Below are positions 46,273 to 54,478 of a stretch of DNA of 64,000 bases, one piece after another (the stretch's first letter is position 1; every line of letters begins with the position of its first letter). The position numbers were made by a program, and so were the translations under genes. The DNA lies in NCBI RefSeq assembly GCF_000344805.1, contig NC_020453.1:6915001-6979000 (forward strand), read 5' to 3'. This DNA is from Bradyrhizobium oligotrophicum S58 (GTDB taxonomy: Bacteria; Pseudomonadota; Alphaproteobacteria; Rhizobiales; Xanthobacteraceae). The notes under the pieces are model-generated. The model saw only the letters and a program-made list of their open reading frames with translations, searched no databases and was not told the DNA's origin.

Positions 46273-47496
46273 TTACGCCACGAGGCCCTTGATCGGCTTG
46301 ACGGCAATGCTCTCGGGAAACACCGTTTCGGCGAGTGCGCGCTCGCTCAATCCGAGATGATCGGCGAGCACGCCCTTGAACACCGCGCGCAGATCGGTGG
46401 TCGGCGCGAGATCGCGGCCCTGATAGAGGCTCGCCATCTTGAGCGTCGGCCAGTCGGCGATGACCCGTCCGCCCTTCACCGCGCCACCTGCAAGCAGCGC
46501 AATCGTGCCGGTGCCGTGATCGGTCCCCTGGGTGCCGTTGATCTTCGCGGTACGCCCGAACTCGGTGGCGACGACGACGACCGTATCGCGCCAACGCGCC
46601 CCCAGCCCGCTCTCGAATTCGGCGAGCGCGCCATCGAGACCCGACAACAGCTGCGCAAGCCGGCCGACCGCGCCGCCTTCATTGGCGTGCGTGTCCCAGC
46701 CGTCGAACGCGAGCGCCGCGATGCGCGGGCCGTCATCGGCCGCCATCAGCTTCGCCGCGCCGCGCGCCACCTGGCGCATCGCCGCGATCTGGTTGCCGCC
46801 GGGCTTGGGCTTCATGTCGTCGCCGAACGCAACCTTCTCCAGCTTCAGCCCCTGCGACAGCGCGGCGGCGAGCATGGGATCACGATGCGCATAGAGGTCG
46901 ACCAGCCGCATCGCGGTGTCGTCATCGGCCTGCGGCAAGGTCACGGGCGCCCAGCCGACGGTCGGCGCGGCGCCGCGCAGCACCAGCGGCGCGGTCGGCC
47001 CGACCGCAAGGGCGCCGGCGATGCGCGGGCCGCGCGGCAATGCTTCGAGGGCACGGTTGAGCCAACCGGATTGCACCCGACCGGGACCGGCGAAGCCGCT
47101 CTCGAGCACGTCCTGGCCGTCGAAATGCGAGCGTTCACGATAGGACGTGGCGACCGCGTGGACGATTGCCGCCTGCTTGTCGCGATACATGCGCGCGAAT
47201 TCAGGCATCGACGGATGCAGCGCGAAGAACGAATCCAGCGGCAGCGCCGGATTGGGCCCGGCCGTCGTCAGCGCGATCGCGCCATGCAATCCGGCGTAGT
47301 CGGGATCGCCGACCGGCGCGACGGTGGCGAGCCCATCGAGCGCACCGCGCAGGATCACGACGATCAGACGCGGGTCGCGCTGGTCGGCGGCGCGGGCGAA
47401 TTTCGGCACATAGGCCCAGGCGGCAAACGACGCGCCTGCCAGCAGCAAGTGCCGTCGCGAGGTCAACAGCGATGTCGTGATCTGGTCCATCGTCAT
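46273..47496 (-). CDS. DUF1501-family exported protein (Tat signal)
   Basis: 407 residues beginning MTMDQITTSLLTSRRHLLLAG. The SRRHLLLAG stretch is a twin-arginine signal, so the folded protein is exported. The sulfatase-like DUF1501 core includes HFDGQDVLESG, AFDGWDTHANEGGA and VVVATEFGRTAKINGTQGTDHGTGT split over residues 270-330. Its ATG (47496) overlaps the stop of the DUF1800 gene, so the two are coupled. DUF1800-DUF1501 pairs are widespread and their joint function is not established; a role in exported, possibly metal-dependent chemistry is inferred. Confidence 0.9.
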   Translation of the reverse strand: MTMDQITTSLLTSRRHLLLAGASFAAWAYVPKFARAADQRDPRLIVVILRGALDGLATVAPVGDPDYAGLHGAIALTTAGPNPALPLDSFFALHPSMPEFARMYRDKQAAIVHAVATSYRERSHFDGQDVLESGFAGPGRVQSGWLNRALEALPRGPRIAGALAVGPTAPLVLRGAAPTVGWAPVTLPQADDDTAMRLVDLYAHRDPMLAAALSQGLKLEKVAFGDDMKPKPGGNQIAAMRQVARGAAKLMAADDGPRIAALAFDGWDTHANEGGAVGRLAQLLSGLDGALAEFESGLGARWRDTVVVVATEFGRTAKINGTQGTDHGTGTIALLAGGAVKGGRVIADWPTLKMASLYQGRDLAPTTDLRAVFKGVLADHLGLSERALAETVFPESIAVKPIKGLVA

Positions 47497-49037
47497 CTCC
47501 GCTGGAATTCCGGTGACATCAGCAGCAATGCCAGCGCCTGCTGACGGGATTCGGCGCGCTCGATCGTGCGCCGCGTCTCCGCCGAGGTCGCATCGCCCGC
47601 GACGAGATCGAGCAGGTCACGGGGATCGAGATTGTTGCCGAGACGCGCGGCGAGTTGCGCCGAGATGTCCAGCCGCAGTTTCATGCCCTCAGGCGCAGCC
47701 CACATCGCATTGCTGTCGGCAAATCCGTTTGGTCCTGCCGGCGCCCACAGCGGCTGGCCGAGCGTGTTCAGGGAATTGAGGTAGAAGCCGGGATCCTCCG
47801 GCACGCGGGCCAGCAACCGGCCGCCGGCGACCAGGAATTCATAGGGCGAGCGGATCTTGGTCAGCGGCGCCGACCAGGCTTCGTCCGAATCGATCAGCGC
47901 CAGCGTCAGCGCCTTGAGGTCGCCGTCGCTCTTCTTGAACACGGATTCCAGCCGCGCCACCAGCGCAGGCGGCGGCTCATCGGCGACGAAATGGCGCGCG
48001 AGCTTGCCGGCGATGAACTTCGCTGTCGAGGGATGACGCGCGATGTCGGAGAGCGACGCCTCGCCCTGGGCGAGGCCATCGTCCTGATAGACCTTGCCGA
48101 GCAGGGTCTGCGGCCCCGGCTGGTGTGCATTGGCATTGAACACGAAGCTGCCAGGCGCGCCGTTTCGGCTGTTGCGGCCCGCAAAGCTCCAGCCGGTGAT
48201 GATGCGCGCCAGCGAGGTCACGTCCTCCTGGGTGTAGCCGCCGCCGACGCCCAGCGTATGCAGCTCCATGATCTCGCGCGCGAGGTTCTCGTTGAGGCCG
48301 CGCTTGCGGTTCTGTCCGGCGCGCGAGTCCGGCCCGAGCGAGTCCTGATTGTCGAGAAAGAACAGCATCGCCGGATGCTGCTCGACCGCCTTGAGCATGT
48401 CGGCGAAACGCCCGAGCACATGGGGCCGGATCGCCTCGCGCTCGAACGACCCGGCCCACATCCGCGCCAGCTCGCCCTTGCCCGCGGAGATGCAGAAATG
48501 GTTCGACCAGAATGCCACCAGCCGCTCGGTGAAGCCGCAATCGGCGAGCACCGCGCGCTGCAGCCGTGCCAGCGTTTCGGCACGAAACGTCTTCTGGACG
48601 ACGTTCGGTGGCTGCTGTTGTTGTTGTGGCTTGGCCGGCGTCGCCTGCGTTGCCGGCGCGGGCTCGCCCGCCGGCGCCGTCATGCTGGTGCCCGCCGTCG
48701 TGGCCGCGGCGGGCGGCGCGGTCATCGGCGCATCCGCAGCGGTCATCGACAGGCCGCGCGTCTGGCCCGGCTGCTCCGGCGTCTCGCTCGCCGCCTTGGC
48801 CTGAGCCTCGCGCGCTCGCTTGACCTCGTCCTGATAGGCAAACACCGCGTCCGCCAATGCCGGCGTCGGCTGCAGGCCCGGCACTTCGAGCAGCGCGCCG
48901 TTGGGACGCCCGAGCTCGGCCTTGACGAAGCCGCGCGGATCCGACGCTGCATTGACGAGATCGCCCGAGGCGCCACCGCGCGCGCCGAAGCCGAAGCGGT
49001 TCATCGCCACCAGAGCTGCCTGCGGATCCCTGGCCAT
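47493..49037 (-). CDS. DUF1800-family protein
   Basis: 514 residues, ATG 49037 (MARDPQAALVAMNRFGFGAR). The family hallmarks are the N-terminal NRFGFGAR, a central LVAFWSNHFCISAGKG and MLFFLDNQDSLG, and NENLAREIMELHTLGVGGGYTQ with GWSFAGRN. Residues of about 95-155 are an inserted Ala/Pro/Gln linker (PAKPQQQQQPPNV) not typical of the core. It has no obvious signal peptide, so it may be exported with its Tat-dependent partner DUF1501, encoded four bases into its stop. Function unknown. Confidence 0.9.
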   Translation of the reverse strand: MARDPQAALVAMNRFGFGARGGASGDLVNAASDPRGFVKAELGRPNGALLEVPGLQPTPALADAVFAYQDEVKRAREAQAKAASETPEQPGQTRGLSMTAADAPMTAPPAAATTAGTSMTAPAGEPAPATQATPAKPQQQQQPPNVVQKTFRAETLARLQRAVLADCGFTERLVAFWSNHFCISAGKGELARMWAGSFEREAIRPHVLGRFADMLKAVEQHPAMLFFLDNQDSLGPDSRAGQNRKRGLNENLAREIMELHTLGVGGGYTQEDVTSLARIITGWSFAGRNSRNGAPGSFVFNANAHQPGPQTLLGKVYQDDGLAQGEASLSDIARHPSTAKFIAGKLARHFVADEPPPALVARLESVFKKSDGDLKALTLALIDSDEAWSAPLTKIRSPYEFLVAGGRLLARVPEDPGFYLNSLNTLGQPLWAPAGPNGFADSNAMWAAPEGMKLRLDISAQLAARLGNNLDPRDLLDLVAGDATSAETRRTIERAESRQQALALLLMSPEFQRR

Positions 49038-49176
49038 GCCAAGTCCTCATCAAATTCGCGCGCTCACGTGAGTGCGCTGACGTCGTGAGTCGGTTCGGCC
49101 CGTGCTGGCGCCGGCTGTTGCTGCGCACTATACTTGCCCCGGCAGATGAACCGGACATGAAAAGGGCTGGCCGGAC

Positions 49177-49398
49177 GTGGTTCCGAACGTGACAAATCGT
49201 TTAGCAAACGTTACCGCGCGGCAGCTCACCTGCGAGTCCTGCGGATCGGAGTTCACCTGCGATCCCGGCGGTTCCTGCTGGTGCTTCGAGGAAGCCGTTC
49301 GCCTGCCGCTGCCGGAGGCCGCGCAGAGCCAATTCAAGGACTGCCTGTGCGCCAAATGCCTGGCGACGCTGGCCCGCGAGCAGGAAGCGGGCGCATGA
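49177..49398 (+). CDS. Cysteine-rich CWC-family small protein
   Basis: 73 residues from GTG 49177, or 69 from GTG 49189 (V/M-TNRLANVTARQ). Cysteines are arranged as CESCGSEFTC, GSCWCFE and CLCAKCLA, the cysteine-rich CWC pattern that suggests zinc or other metal binding. Its stop overlaps the ATG of the HAD hydrolase (ATGA), so both are translated together. Role unknown. Confidence 0.85.
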   Translation: MVPNVTNRLANVTARQLTCESCGSEFTCDPGGSCWCFEEAVRLPLPEAAQSQFKDCLCAKCLATLAREQEAGA

Positions 49399-50087
49399 CG
49401 CGCTGGCACGTCGAGGCCGTCCTGATCGACATGGACGGAACGCTGCTCGACACCGAGAAGGTCTATCTCGAAGCCTCGATCGCAGCACTGAATGCGCTCG
49501 GCTATCGCGACGGCGTCGTCGAGCTCTGCCACGCCATGATCGGCATTCCCGGGCCCGACAACGAACACACGTTGCGCAACCATTTCGGCGACAATTTTCC
49601 GCTGGTCGAAGTCAATCGCCTGTTCGCCGAAAAGACCATCGAGATCCTCCAAGCAGGTATGCCGCTGAAGCGCGGCGTCATCGCGCTGCTCGATGCGATC
49701 GAAGCGGCCGGTCTGCCCAAGGCCATCGTCACCTCGTCCTCGCGCAGCACGGCGGCGGAGCATCTCCGCCTCGCGCGCATCGACCACCGCTTCGATGCCA
49801 TCCTCACGCGCGACGACGTGACCCGCGCCAAACCGCATCCGGACCTCTATCTGCTCGCAGCGAACCGGCTGCAGGCACGCGCGCAAGCCTGCATCGCAAT
49901 CGAGGATTCCAATCCAGGTGTCGCCGCGGCCCACGCCGCCGGCGCGATCACGCTGATGGTGCCGGACATCGTGCCGCCGACGGCCGAGACGCGAGAGCGT
50001 TGCAGTGCCGTGCTGCCCGATCTCAACGCGGTCGTCGACCTGCTGCGACGGCATCAGGCGTTTTCCATGGTTCGGCCCATTCCTTGA
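49395..50087 (+). CDS. HAD-superfamily hydrolase (subfamily IA, phosphatase-like)
   Basis: 230 residues from ATG 49395 (MTRWHVEAVLIDMDGTLLDT). Motif I is DMDGTLLDT (nucleophile Asp near 13), motif II is VTSSSR (near 115), Lys in RAKPHPDLYLLAAN, and motif IV IEDSNPGVAAAHAAG. This is the beta-phosphoglucomutase/phosphoglycolate phosphatase-like type. Translationally coupled to the CWC protein. Substrate unknown. Confidence 0.93.
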   Translation: MTRWHVEAVLIDMDGTLLDTEKVYLEASIAALNALGYRDGVVELCHAMIGIPGPDNEHTLRNHFGDNFPLVEVNRLFAEKTIEILQAGMPLKRGVIALLDAIEAAGLPKAIVTSSSRSTAAEHLRLARIDHRFDAILTRDDVTRAKPHPDLYLLAANRLQARAQACIAIEDSNPGVAAAHAAGAITLMVPDIVPPTAETRERCSAVLPDLNAVVDLLRRHQAFSMVRPIP

Positions 50088-50160
50088 CCTGACGCAATGC
50101 GCGATGTCCGGCTCTGGAGCGTGATGAGCTTCCCGCAACGCCCGCTTCAGGAGTCCAATC

Positions 50161-50802
50161 GTGAGCACCCTGGCCAAGTTCGCACTCGGCGCGATGGGGC
50201 GCCTTCGTCCGACACCGGCGCACGGTGACGCCAGCCCGACGATTCCACTGCCACCTCCCGACAGAAGCGGCGGCCTGCCGCTGATGCAGGCGTTGGCACA
50301 GCGGCGCTCGTCGCGCGAGTTTGCCGCCGCCGAGCTGCCTTTGCCGATCCTGTCGAACCTGCTGTGGGCTGCCGACGGCGTCAACCGCGACGACGGCGGG
50401 CGCACTGCGCCCTCGGCGATGAACGCGCAGGAGATCGACGTCTACGTCGCCCTGCCCTCCGGCGCATATCGATACGATGCTGGCGCGAACACGCTCAGAC
50501 TCGTCGCGGGCAGCGATGTCAGGCGCGTCACGGGCTATCAGGACTTTGTCGACGATGCGCCGCTCGATCTGGTCTATGTCGCCGACCACAGCCGCATGAA
50601 GCTCGTGCCGGTGAGCATGCGTGCGAGCTACGCCAACGTGGCAGCCGGCGCGATCACGCAGAACGTCTATCTGTTCGCTGCATCCAACGGGCTCGTCAGC
50701 GTCATCCGCGCCTGGATCGACCGTGACGCCATCGCCAACGCGCTTGGCCTCAGCCATGACCAGGAGGTTCTGCTGTCGCAGACGGTCGGGTTTCCGAAAT
50801 AG
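50161..50802 (+). CDS. SagB/ThcOx-type nitroreductase-family protein
   Basis: 213 residues from GTG 50161 (V/M-STLAKFALGAMG). The nitroreductase fold is indicated by ALAQRRSSREFAAAELPLPI, LSNLLWAADGVNR (both FMN contacts), APSAMNAQEIDVYVALPSG and ANVAAGAITQNVYLFAASNG. The short form belongs to the SagB/ThcOx oxidoreductases, but no thiopeptide or bacteriocin genes lie nearby. Eleven bases separate it from the interrupted membrane gene, so they may be co-transcribed. FMN-dependent oxidoreductase of unknown substrate. Confidence 0.87.
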   Translation: MSTLAKFALGAMGRLRPTPAHGDASPTIPLPPPDRSGGLPLMQALAQRRSSREFAAAELPLPILSNLLWAADGVNRDDGGRTAPSAMNAQEIDVYVALPSGAYRYDAGANTLRLVAGSDVRRVTGYQDFVDDAPLDLVYVADHSRMKLVPVSMRASYANVAAGAITQNVYLFAASNGLVSVIRAWIDRDAIANALGLSHDQEVLLSQTVGFPK

Positions 50803-50813
50803 CTGATCGGCCG

Positions 50814-51179
50814 ATGGCGACTCACACGGCGATCATCCTGATCAAGGCGCTGCATACGGCGGTATTCGTCTTCGCTTCGTCCTGCATTCTCTATGCATTG
50901 CGCTGCAGCGTCACCGGCCGGACCGCTGGGTTTCGGCTGCAGATTGCGATTGCCGTCCCATCGCTGATCGGCGTGCTCTGGTGGTTGAATGGCCGCGAAT
51001 GCCTGCTTTCCAGCCTGATCTACCGGTTCGCCGGCGATGACCGGACACAATCGGACATCTTCCTGCCCGATGCCGTGGCGCGGCTGATCATGCCGGTCTC
51101 GACCTAGCTGCTGCTGCTCGCCGCCGGCCTGGCGCTCTGGCGTCAGCTTGCGCACCGCTGGCGCGCGAGACAGGATTGA
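50814..51179 (+). pseudogene. Small membrane protein interrupted by an in-frame TAG
   Basis: The first open part (50814-51107) encodes 97 residues: MATHTAIILIKALHTAVFVF, a second span GFRLQIAIAVPSLIGVLWWL, then NGRECLLSSLIYRFAG and SQ/TQSDIFLPDAVARLIMPVST before TAG at 51105-51107. Directly after the TAG the same frame continues 23 codons (LLLLAAGLALWRQLAHRWRA...) to TGA at 51177-51179, which would complete a third membrane span. From memory intact rhizobial homologues continue here without a stop. The TAG is thus probably a recent nonsense mutation, though a truncated protein may still be made. The 3' end overlaps the convergent TetR gene. Confidence 0.65.
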
Positions 51180-51765
51180 GACCTCCACGCGCCGACTGCG
51201 CTGCCCTGACGAGTTGGTGCGCCGCTTCGCCTGCCGTCTCCATGTAGCTGGCGTCACGATGCAGCAGCACGACGGCGAACGAGCCGTCGAGCAGCAGCAG
51301 CATCTGGCGCGCGAGCTCGGCCGCGCCGGCAATTCCTTCGGCCGCGAACATCGCCTGCAGCCAGGCCTCGAACTTCTTCTTGTGCGCGGCACCGATCCTG
51401 ATCGCGGGATGGCCGGGGAGGTTGGCGAGCTCCGCGGTCGTGCGCAGGAAACCGCAGCCGCGCCATTTCGGATGCCGCGCGGCACGCGCGAGCTGGTTGA
51501 ATATCCCCGCGATCTTGTCGGGCAGCCCGCCCTCGGTCTCGTCGAACCAGCGCTTGAACAGCTCCAGGTTCGGCTGGTCGCGCGCGGCGAGGTACGCCGC
51601 GACGAGGTCGTCCTTGCTGCGGAAGTGATAGTACAGCGTCTTCTTGGTGATCCCGGCCAGCTCCGCCACCGCATCGACGCTGACGGCGCGGATGCCCTCC
51701 GCATAAAACAATTTGCTCGCGGCAGCGAGGATGCGGGCGCGGGTCGGATCGGAGGAACGGGCCAT
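51088..51765 (-). CDS. TetR-family regulator with extended C-terminus
   Basis: 225 residues from ATG 51765 (MARSSDPTRARILAAASKLF). The helix-turn-helix is YAEGIRAVSVDAVAELAGI followed by TKKTLYYHFRSKDDL. The ligand-binding domain ends around residue 195 (AHQLVRAAQSAR); the final 30 residues are Arg/Ala-rich and correspond to sequence overlapping the convergent membrane gene, so they may be a run-on tail. It is divergent from the enoyl-CoA hydratase gene and a 26-bp inverted repeat lies between them. Likely represses that gene and itself. Confidence 0.9.
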   Translation of the reverse strand: MARSSDPTRARILAAASKLFYAEGIRAVSVDAVAELAGITKKTLYYHFRSKDDLVAAYLAARDQPNLELFKRWFDETEGGLPDKIAGIFNQLARAARHPKWRGCGFLRTTAELANLPGHPAIRIGAAHKKKFEAWLQAMFAAEGIAGAAELARQMLLLLDGSFAVVLLHRDASYMETAGEAAHQLVRAAQSARGGLNPVSRASGAQADARAPGRRRAAAARSRPA

Positions 51766-51780
51766 GGCAACTCGGGGCTC

Positions 51781-51806
51781 AGGTATACTGACCAGTGAAT
51801 ATACCT
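51781..51806. promoter_or_regulatory. Inverted repeat AGGTATA-N12-TATACCT, candidate TetR operator
   Basis: Perfect 7-bp arms; the interior ACTGACCAGT is itself nearly symmetric, a typical TetR half-site core. It lies 15 bases upstream of the TetR start and 57 bases upstream of the enoyl-CoA hydratase start, so it probably controls both. Confidence 0.65.
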
Positions 51807-51863
51807 TGCCCCGCCGCGCGCCTAGTCTTTGCGCACTTCAACGTCAGCCCGCGAGGTGCCGCC

Positions 51864-52652
51864 ATGACCGATCCCGTCCTGCTCGACATCTCCGAGCGCA
51901 TCGCCCTGCTCACGCTCAACCGGCCGGAGCGGCTGAATGCGCTGAGCTATGCCCTCATCGATGCGCTGATGGCCGCGCTGGACCGCATCGAAACCGATCC
52001 CGGCATCAGGGCCGTGATCCTCACCGGCGCCGGGGAGCGCGCGTTCTCGGCCGGCGCCGACATCGACGAGTTCACTGCGAGCGTCCGCCAGGGCCGCGCC
52101 ACCGCGCTGCGCGACTTCGTCCGCCGCGGCCAGGCGATGACGGCCCGGCTCGAAGCGTTCAGCAAGCCGGTCATCGCCGCGATCAACGGGCTCGCTTTCG
52201 GCGGCGGCTGCGAGATCACCGAGGCGGTGCATCTCGCTGTGGCGAGCGAGCGCGCCAGCTTCGCCAAGCCCGAGATCCGGCTCGGCATGCCGCCGACCTT
52301 CGGCGGCACGCAGCGGCTGCCGCGGCTGGTCGGCCGCAAGCGCGGACTCGAACTGCTGCTGACCGGCGATCCATTCCCGGCGCAACGCGCGCTGGAGATC
52401 GGCCTCGTCAATGCGGTTGTGCCGCATCACGAATTGCTGCCGGCGGCGCGCGCGCTCGCCGGGCGCATCATCCGCCATTCTCCGGACGCCGTCGCCGGCG
52501 TGATCACCGCCGCGACGCGCGGCCTCAACATGGCGATCAGTGAAGGGCTGCAGGTCGAGGCCGAGCAGTTCGCGAGCCTGGTCGGCAGCCGCGACCTCAC
52601 CGAAGGCCTGGCCGCCTGGCGCGAGCGCCGGCCGCCGCGTTTCCTGGGCTAG
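51864..52652 (+). CDS. Enoyl-CoA hydratase/isomerase family protein
   Basis: 262 residues from ATG 51864 (MTDPVLLDISERIALLTLNR); the frame extends upstream over the operator and is not used. The crotonase fold is clear: LTLNRPERLNALSYAL, the oxyanion-hole segments GERAFSAGADIDEFT and AAINGLAFGGGCEITEAV, and the Glu in FAKPEIRLGMPPTFGGTQRL. The second catalytic Glu expected in crotonases is replaced in the PPTFGGT region, so isomerase or other crotonase chemistry is possible. Divergent from TetR. It ends overlapping the convergent GST gene by four bases. Confidence 0.9.
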   Translation: MTDPVLLDISERIALLTLNRPERLNALSYALIDALMAALDRIETDPGIRAVILTGAGERAFSAGADIDEFTASVRQGRATALRDFVRRGQAMTARLEAFSKPVIAAINGLAFGGGCEITEAVHLAVASERASFAKPEIRLGMPPTFGGTQRLPRLVGRKRGLELLLTGDPFPAQRALEIGLVNAVVPHHELLPAARALAGRIIRHSPDAVAGVITAATRGLNMAISEGLQVEAEQFASLVGSRDLTEGLAAWRERRPPRFLG

Positions 52653-53344
52653 ACCGGATGGCCCGGCGACTTGCGCGCCAGACCGTCGAACGCATCGAGC
52701 AGCCGCTCGCGCCAGGCGTGGATGCTGTCGCTCTCCTCCAGCAGCAGGAACGGGCTGACGACGCGCGCCCATTGGAAGCCGCCGAATACGATGTAATCGG
52801 CGTAATCCGGCGCATCGCCACCGATGAAGGCTTGCGTCTTCAAGGTCTGGCGCAGCGGCTCCAGCGACTTGCGGAAGCCCGTGACCGCCTGGTCGCGCGA
52901 GGCCATGACCTCTTCGAGGCGCTTGCCGAACCGCGCCTCGCGCGACGTGCGGAAATAATCAGCATCCTCGGCGGCGAGGTTGTTCGGGATGTCGGCGATG
53001 ATCATCGGGAAGATGCCGCCGACAACGGCGATGTCGCCCCACGCATTCATGAAGCGCGCCATGGCGCGGCCGCCGGCGCCGCCGAACAGCGACGGCCGGT
53101 CCGGATAGCTGTCCTCGAGATAGTTGGCGATCGCCCAGGAATCGGCCACGGCCCGGTCGCCGTCGAGCATGACCGGCACCTTCTCCGATCCATGCGCGGC
53201 GACTGCGGCCTTCTCGGTGAAGCGCCACGGGATCGATTCGGCAGTCAACCCCTTGTGCGCCAGCGCCATGCGTGTGCGCCAGCAATACGGGCTGAACGGC
53301 CGCTCCGCATCGGTGCCGACCAGTTCGAACAGCTTCAGCGACAT
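52649..53344 (-). CDS. Glutathione S-transferase family protein
   Basis: 231 residues from ATG 53344 (MSLKLFELVGTDAERPFSPY); a TTG 6 bases upstream is not needed. The thioredoxin-like domain has SPYCWRTRMALAHKGL (Cys/Ser active-site region) and VPVMLDGDRAVADSWAIANYLE with the glutathione-binding SxAI. The all-helical C-domain contains FIGGDAPDYADYIVFGGFQW. Resembles beta-etherase/LigE-type and other broad GST subgroups. It is the last gene of a minus-strand series TauE - small protein - GST. Confidence 0.9.
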   Translation of the reverse strand: MSLKLFELVGTDAERPFSPYCWRTRMALAHKGLTAESIPWRFTEKAAVAAHGSEKVPVMLDGDRAVADSWAIANYLEDSYPDRPSLFGGAGGRAMARFMNAWGDIAVVGGIFPMIIADIPNNLAAEDADYFRTSREARFGKRLEEVMASRDQAVTGFRKSLEPLRQTLKTQAFIGGDAPDYADYIVFGGFQWARVVSPFLLLEESDSIHAWRERLLDAFDGLARKSPGHPV

Positions 53345-53375
53345 GCCCAACTCCCTTCACTTGCTGGGAGCCTTC

Positions 53376-53615
53376 TTAGCTGACCACGCGGCCATTGTCG
53401 CGCAGGAGCTGCGTGCCCGCTGGCGTCACCACGATCGCGGCGCCGACGTCGGCGATCATCGCCCGCGCGACATAGCCGAGATCGACCGCGTCCTCCCAGA
53501 TCGTGAGCCGCGGGCACGACGTCTTCCAGGTTGCGAGCACCTCGGCATGGCTGCGCGGCTCGCGCGCGACCCATTCGACGAAGTCCAGCACCAGGGGATC
53601 TGCTGATACGGCCAT
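53376..53615 (-). CDS. Small conserved protein, possible winged-helix
   Basis: 79 residues from ATG 53615 (MAVSADPLVLDFVEWVAREP). The pattern (PRSHAEVLATWKTSCPRLTI, then VVTPAGTQLL) suggests a small winged-helix-like fold, but no named family is recognised. It starts seven bases after the TauE stop and precedes the GST gene by 31 bases, so it is in the same operon. No membrane segment. Confidence 0.68.
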   Translation of the reverse strand: MAVSADPLVLDFVEWVAREPRSHAEVLATWKTSCPRLTIWEDAVDLGYVARAMIADVGAAIVVTPAGTQLLRDNGRVVS

Positions 53616-53622
53616 GGTCACC

Positions 53623-54387
53623 TCATTCTGCCGCCGCCGACGTCCGCGCGGCCAGCACCAGCCAGCCGCCATAGAGGATGTAGTAGCTCGCCACCGCAGT
53701 GATGATGCGGTTGGCCCAGGTGCGGAACTGCTGCTCGCTCATCGCCTCCAGCAGCCGCCGCGCCAGCGTCGTGCCGAGCATGGAGGCCGCGACCGCCACG
53801 AGCGCGAGCGCGGGATCGAGGCTCGCGGCCTGGTCGATGATGCCGCCGAAATAGATCAGCTTGGTGAGATGGCTCGCGACCTGGCATGTCGCCTTGGTGG
53901 CGACGATCGACCGGCGGTCGAACCGCGCGCCGAGGAAGAACGTATCGAGCAGCGGGCTCGAGACGCCGGTCATCAGCATCAGCCCCATGCAGATCGTGCC
54001 GTAGATCGCACCCTGCCAGACGCTGTCCGGATCGGGCTTGAGACCGGCCGGCATCAGCCGCGCCATGAACGGCGTGACGCCGAGCATCAGCAGCGCCACC
54101 GGCGTATCCGGCACATAGCGGATCAGCGACCACAGGCCGAGCGCCAGCGCGCAACCGACGAGATACACCGCGACCGGCCGCCAGCGGATGTGCCGCCGCC
54201 ACAGCACCGCGCGCCAGCCATTGGAGGCCATCTGCGTGATCGCGTGCAGCACCATCGCCGCCGGCAGCGGCATGATCGCGAGCAGCACGCCGATCAGGAT
54301 CAGCCCGCCGGCCATGCCGAACAGCCCGGACAGGAACGCCGTCGCGACCATCAGCAATCCGAGCGCTGCAATCAGGACGGGTGTCAT
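53623..54387 (-). CDS. TauE/SafE-family permease
   Basis: 254 residues from ATG 54387 (MTPVLIAALGLLMVATAFLS); a longer frame adds unlikely residues overlapping the divergent regulator. Repeats GLFGMAGGLILIGVLLAIMP and a second set of spans fit the TauE/SafE family; about eight hydrophobic segments are visible. Head of an operon with the small protein and GST, and divergent from the LysR regulator, which is therefore its probable controller. Likely exports a small anion; substrate unknown. Confidence 0.9.
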   Translation of the reverse strand: MTPVLIAALGLLMVATAFLSGLFGMAGGLILIGVLLAIMPLPAAMVLHAITQMASNGWRAVLWRRHIRWRPVAVYLVGCALALGLWSLIRYVPDTPVALLMLGVTPFMARLMPAGLKPDPDSVWQGAIYGTICMGLMLMTGVSSPLLDTFFLGARFDRRSIVATKATCQVASHLTKLIYFGGIIDQAASLDPALALVAVAASMLGTTLARRLLEAMSEQQFRTWANRIITAVASYYILYGGWLVLAARTSAAAE

Positions 54388-54478
54388 GGCTGGTCTCCTT
54401 TGCATGCAATTTGTCGCACTGGCGGCGGCGGCACAAACCGAGTTATCTTGCCCTCCATCAGTTTTCCTGAGGGCCCGC

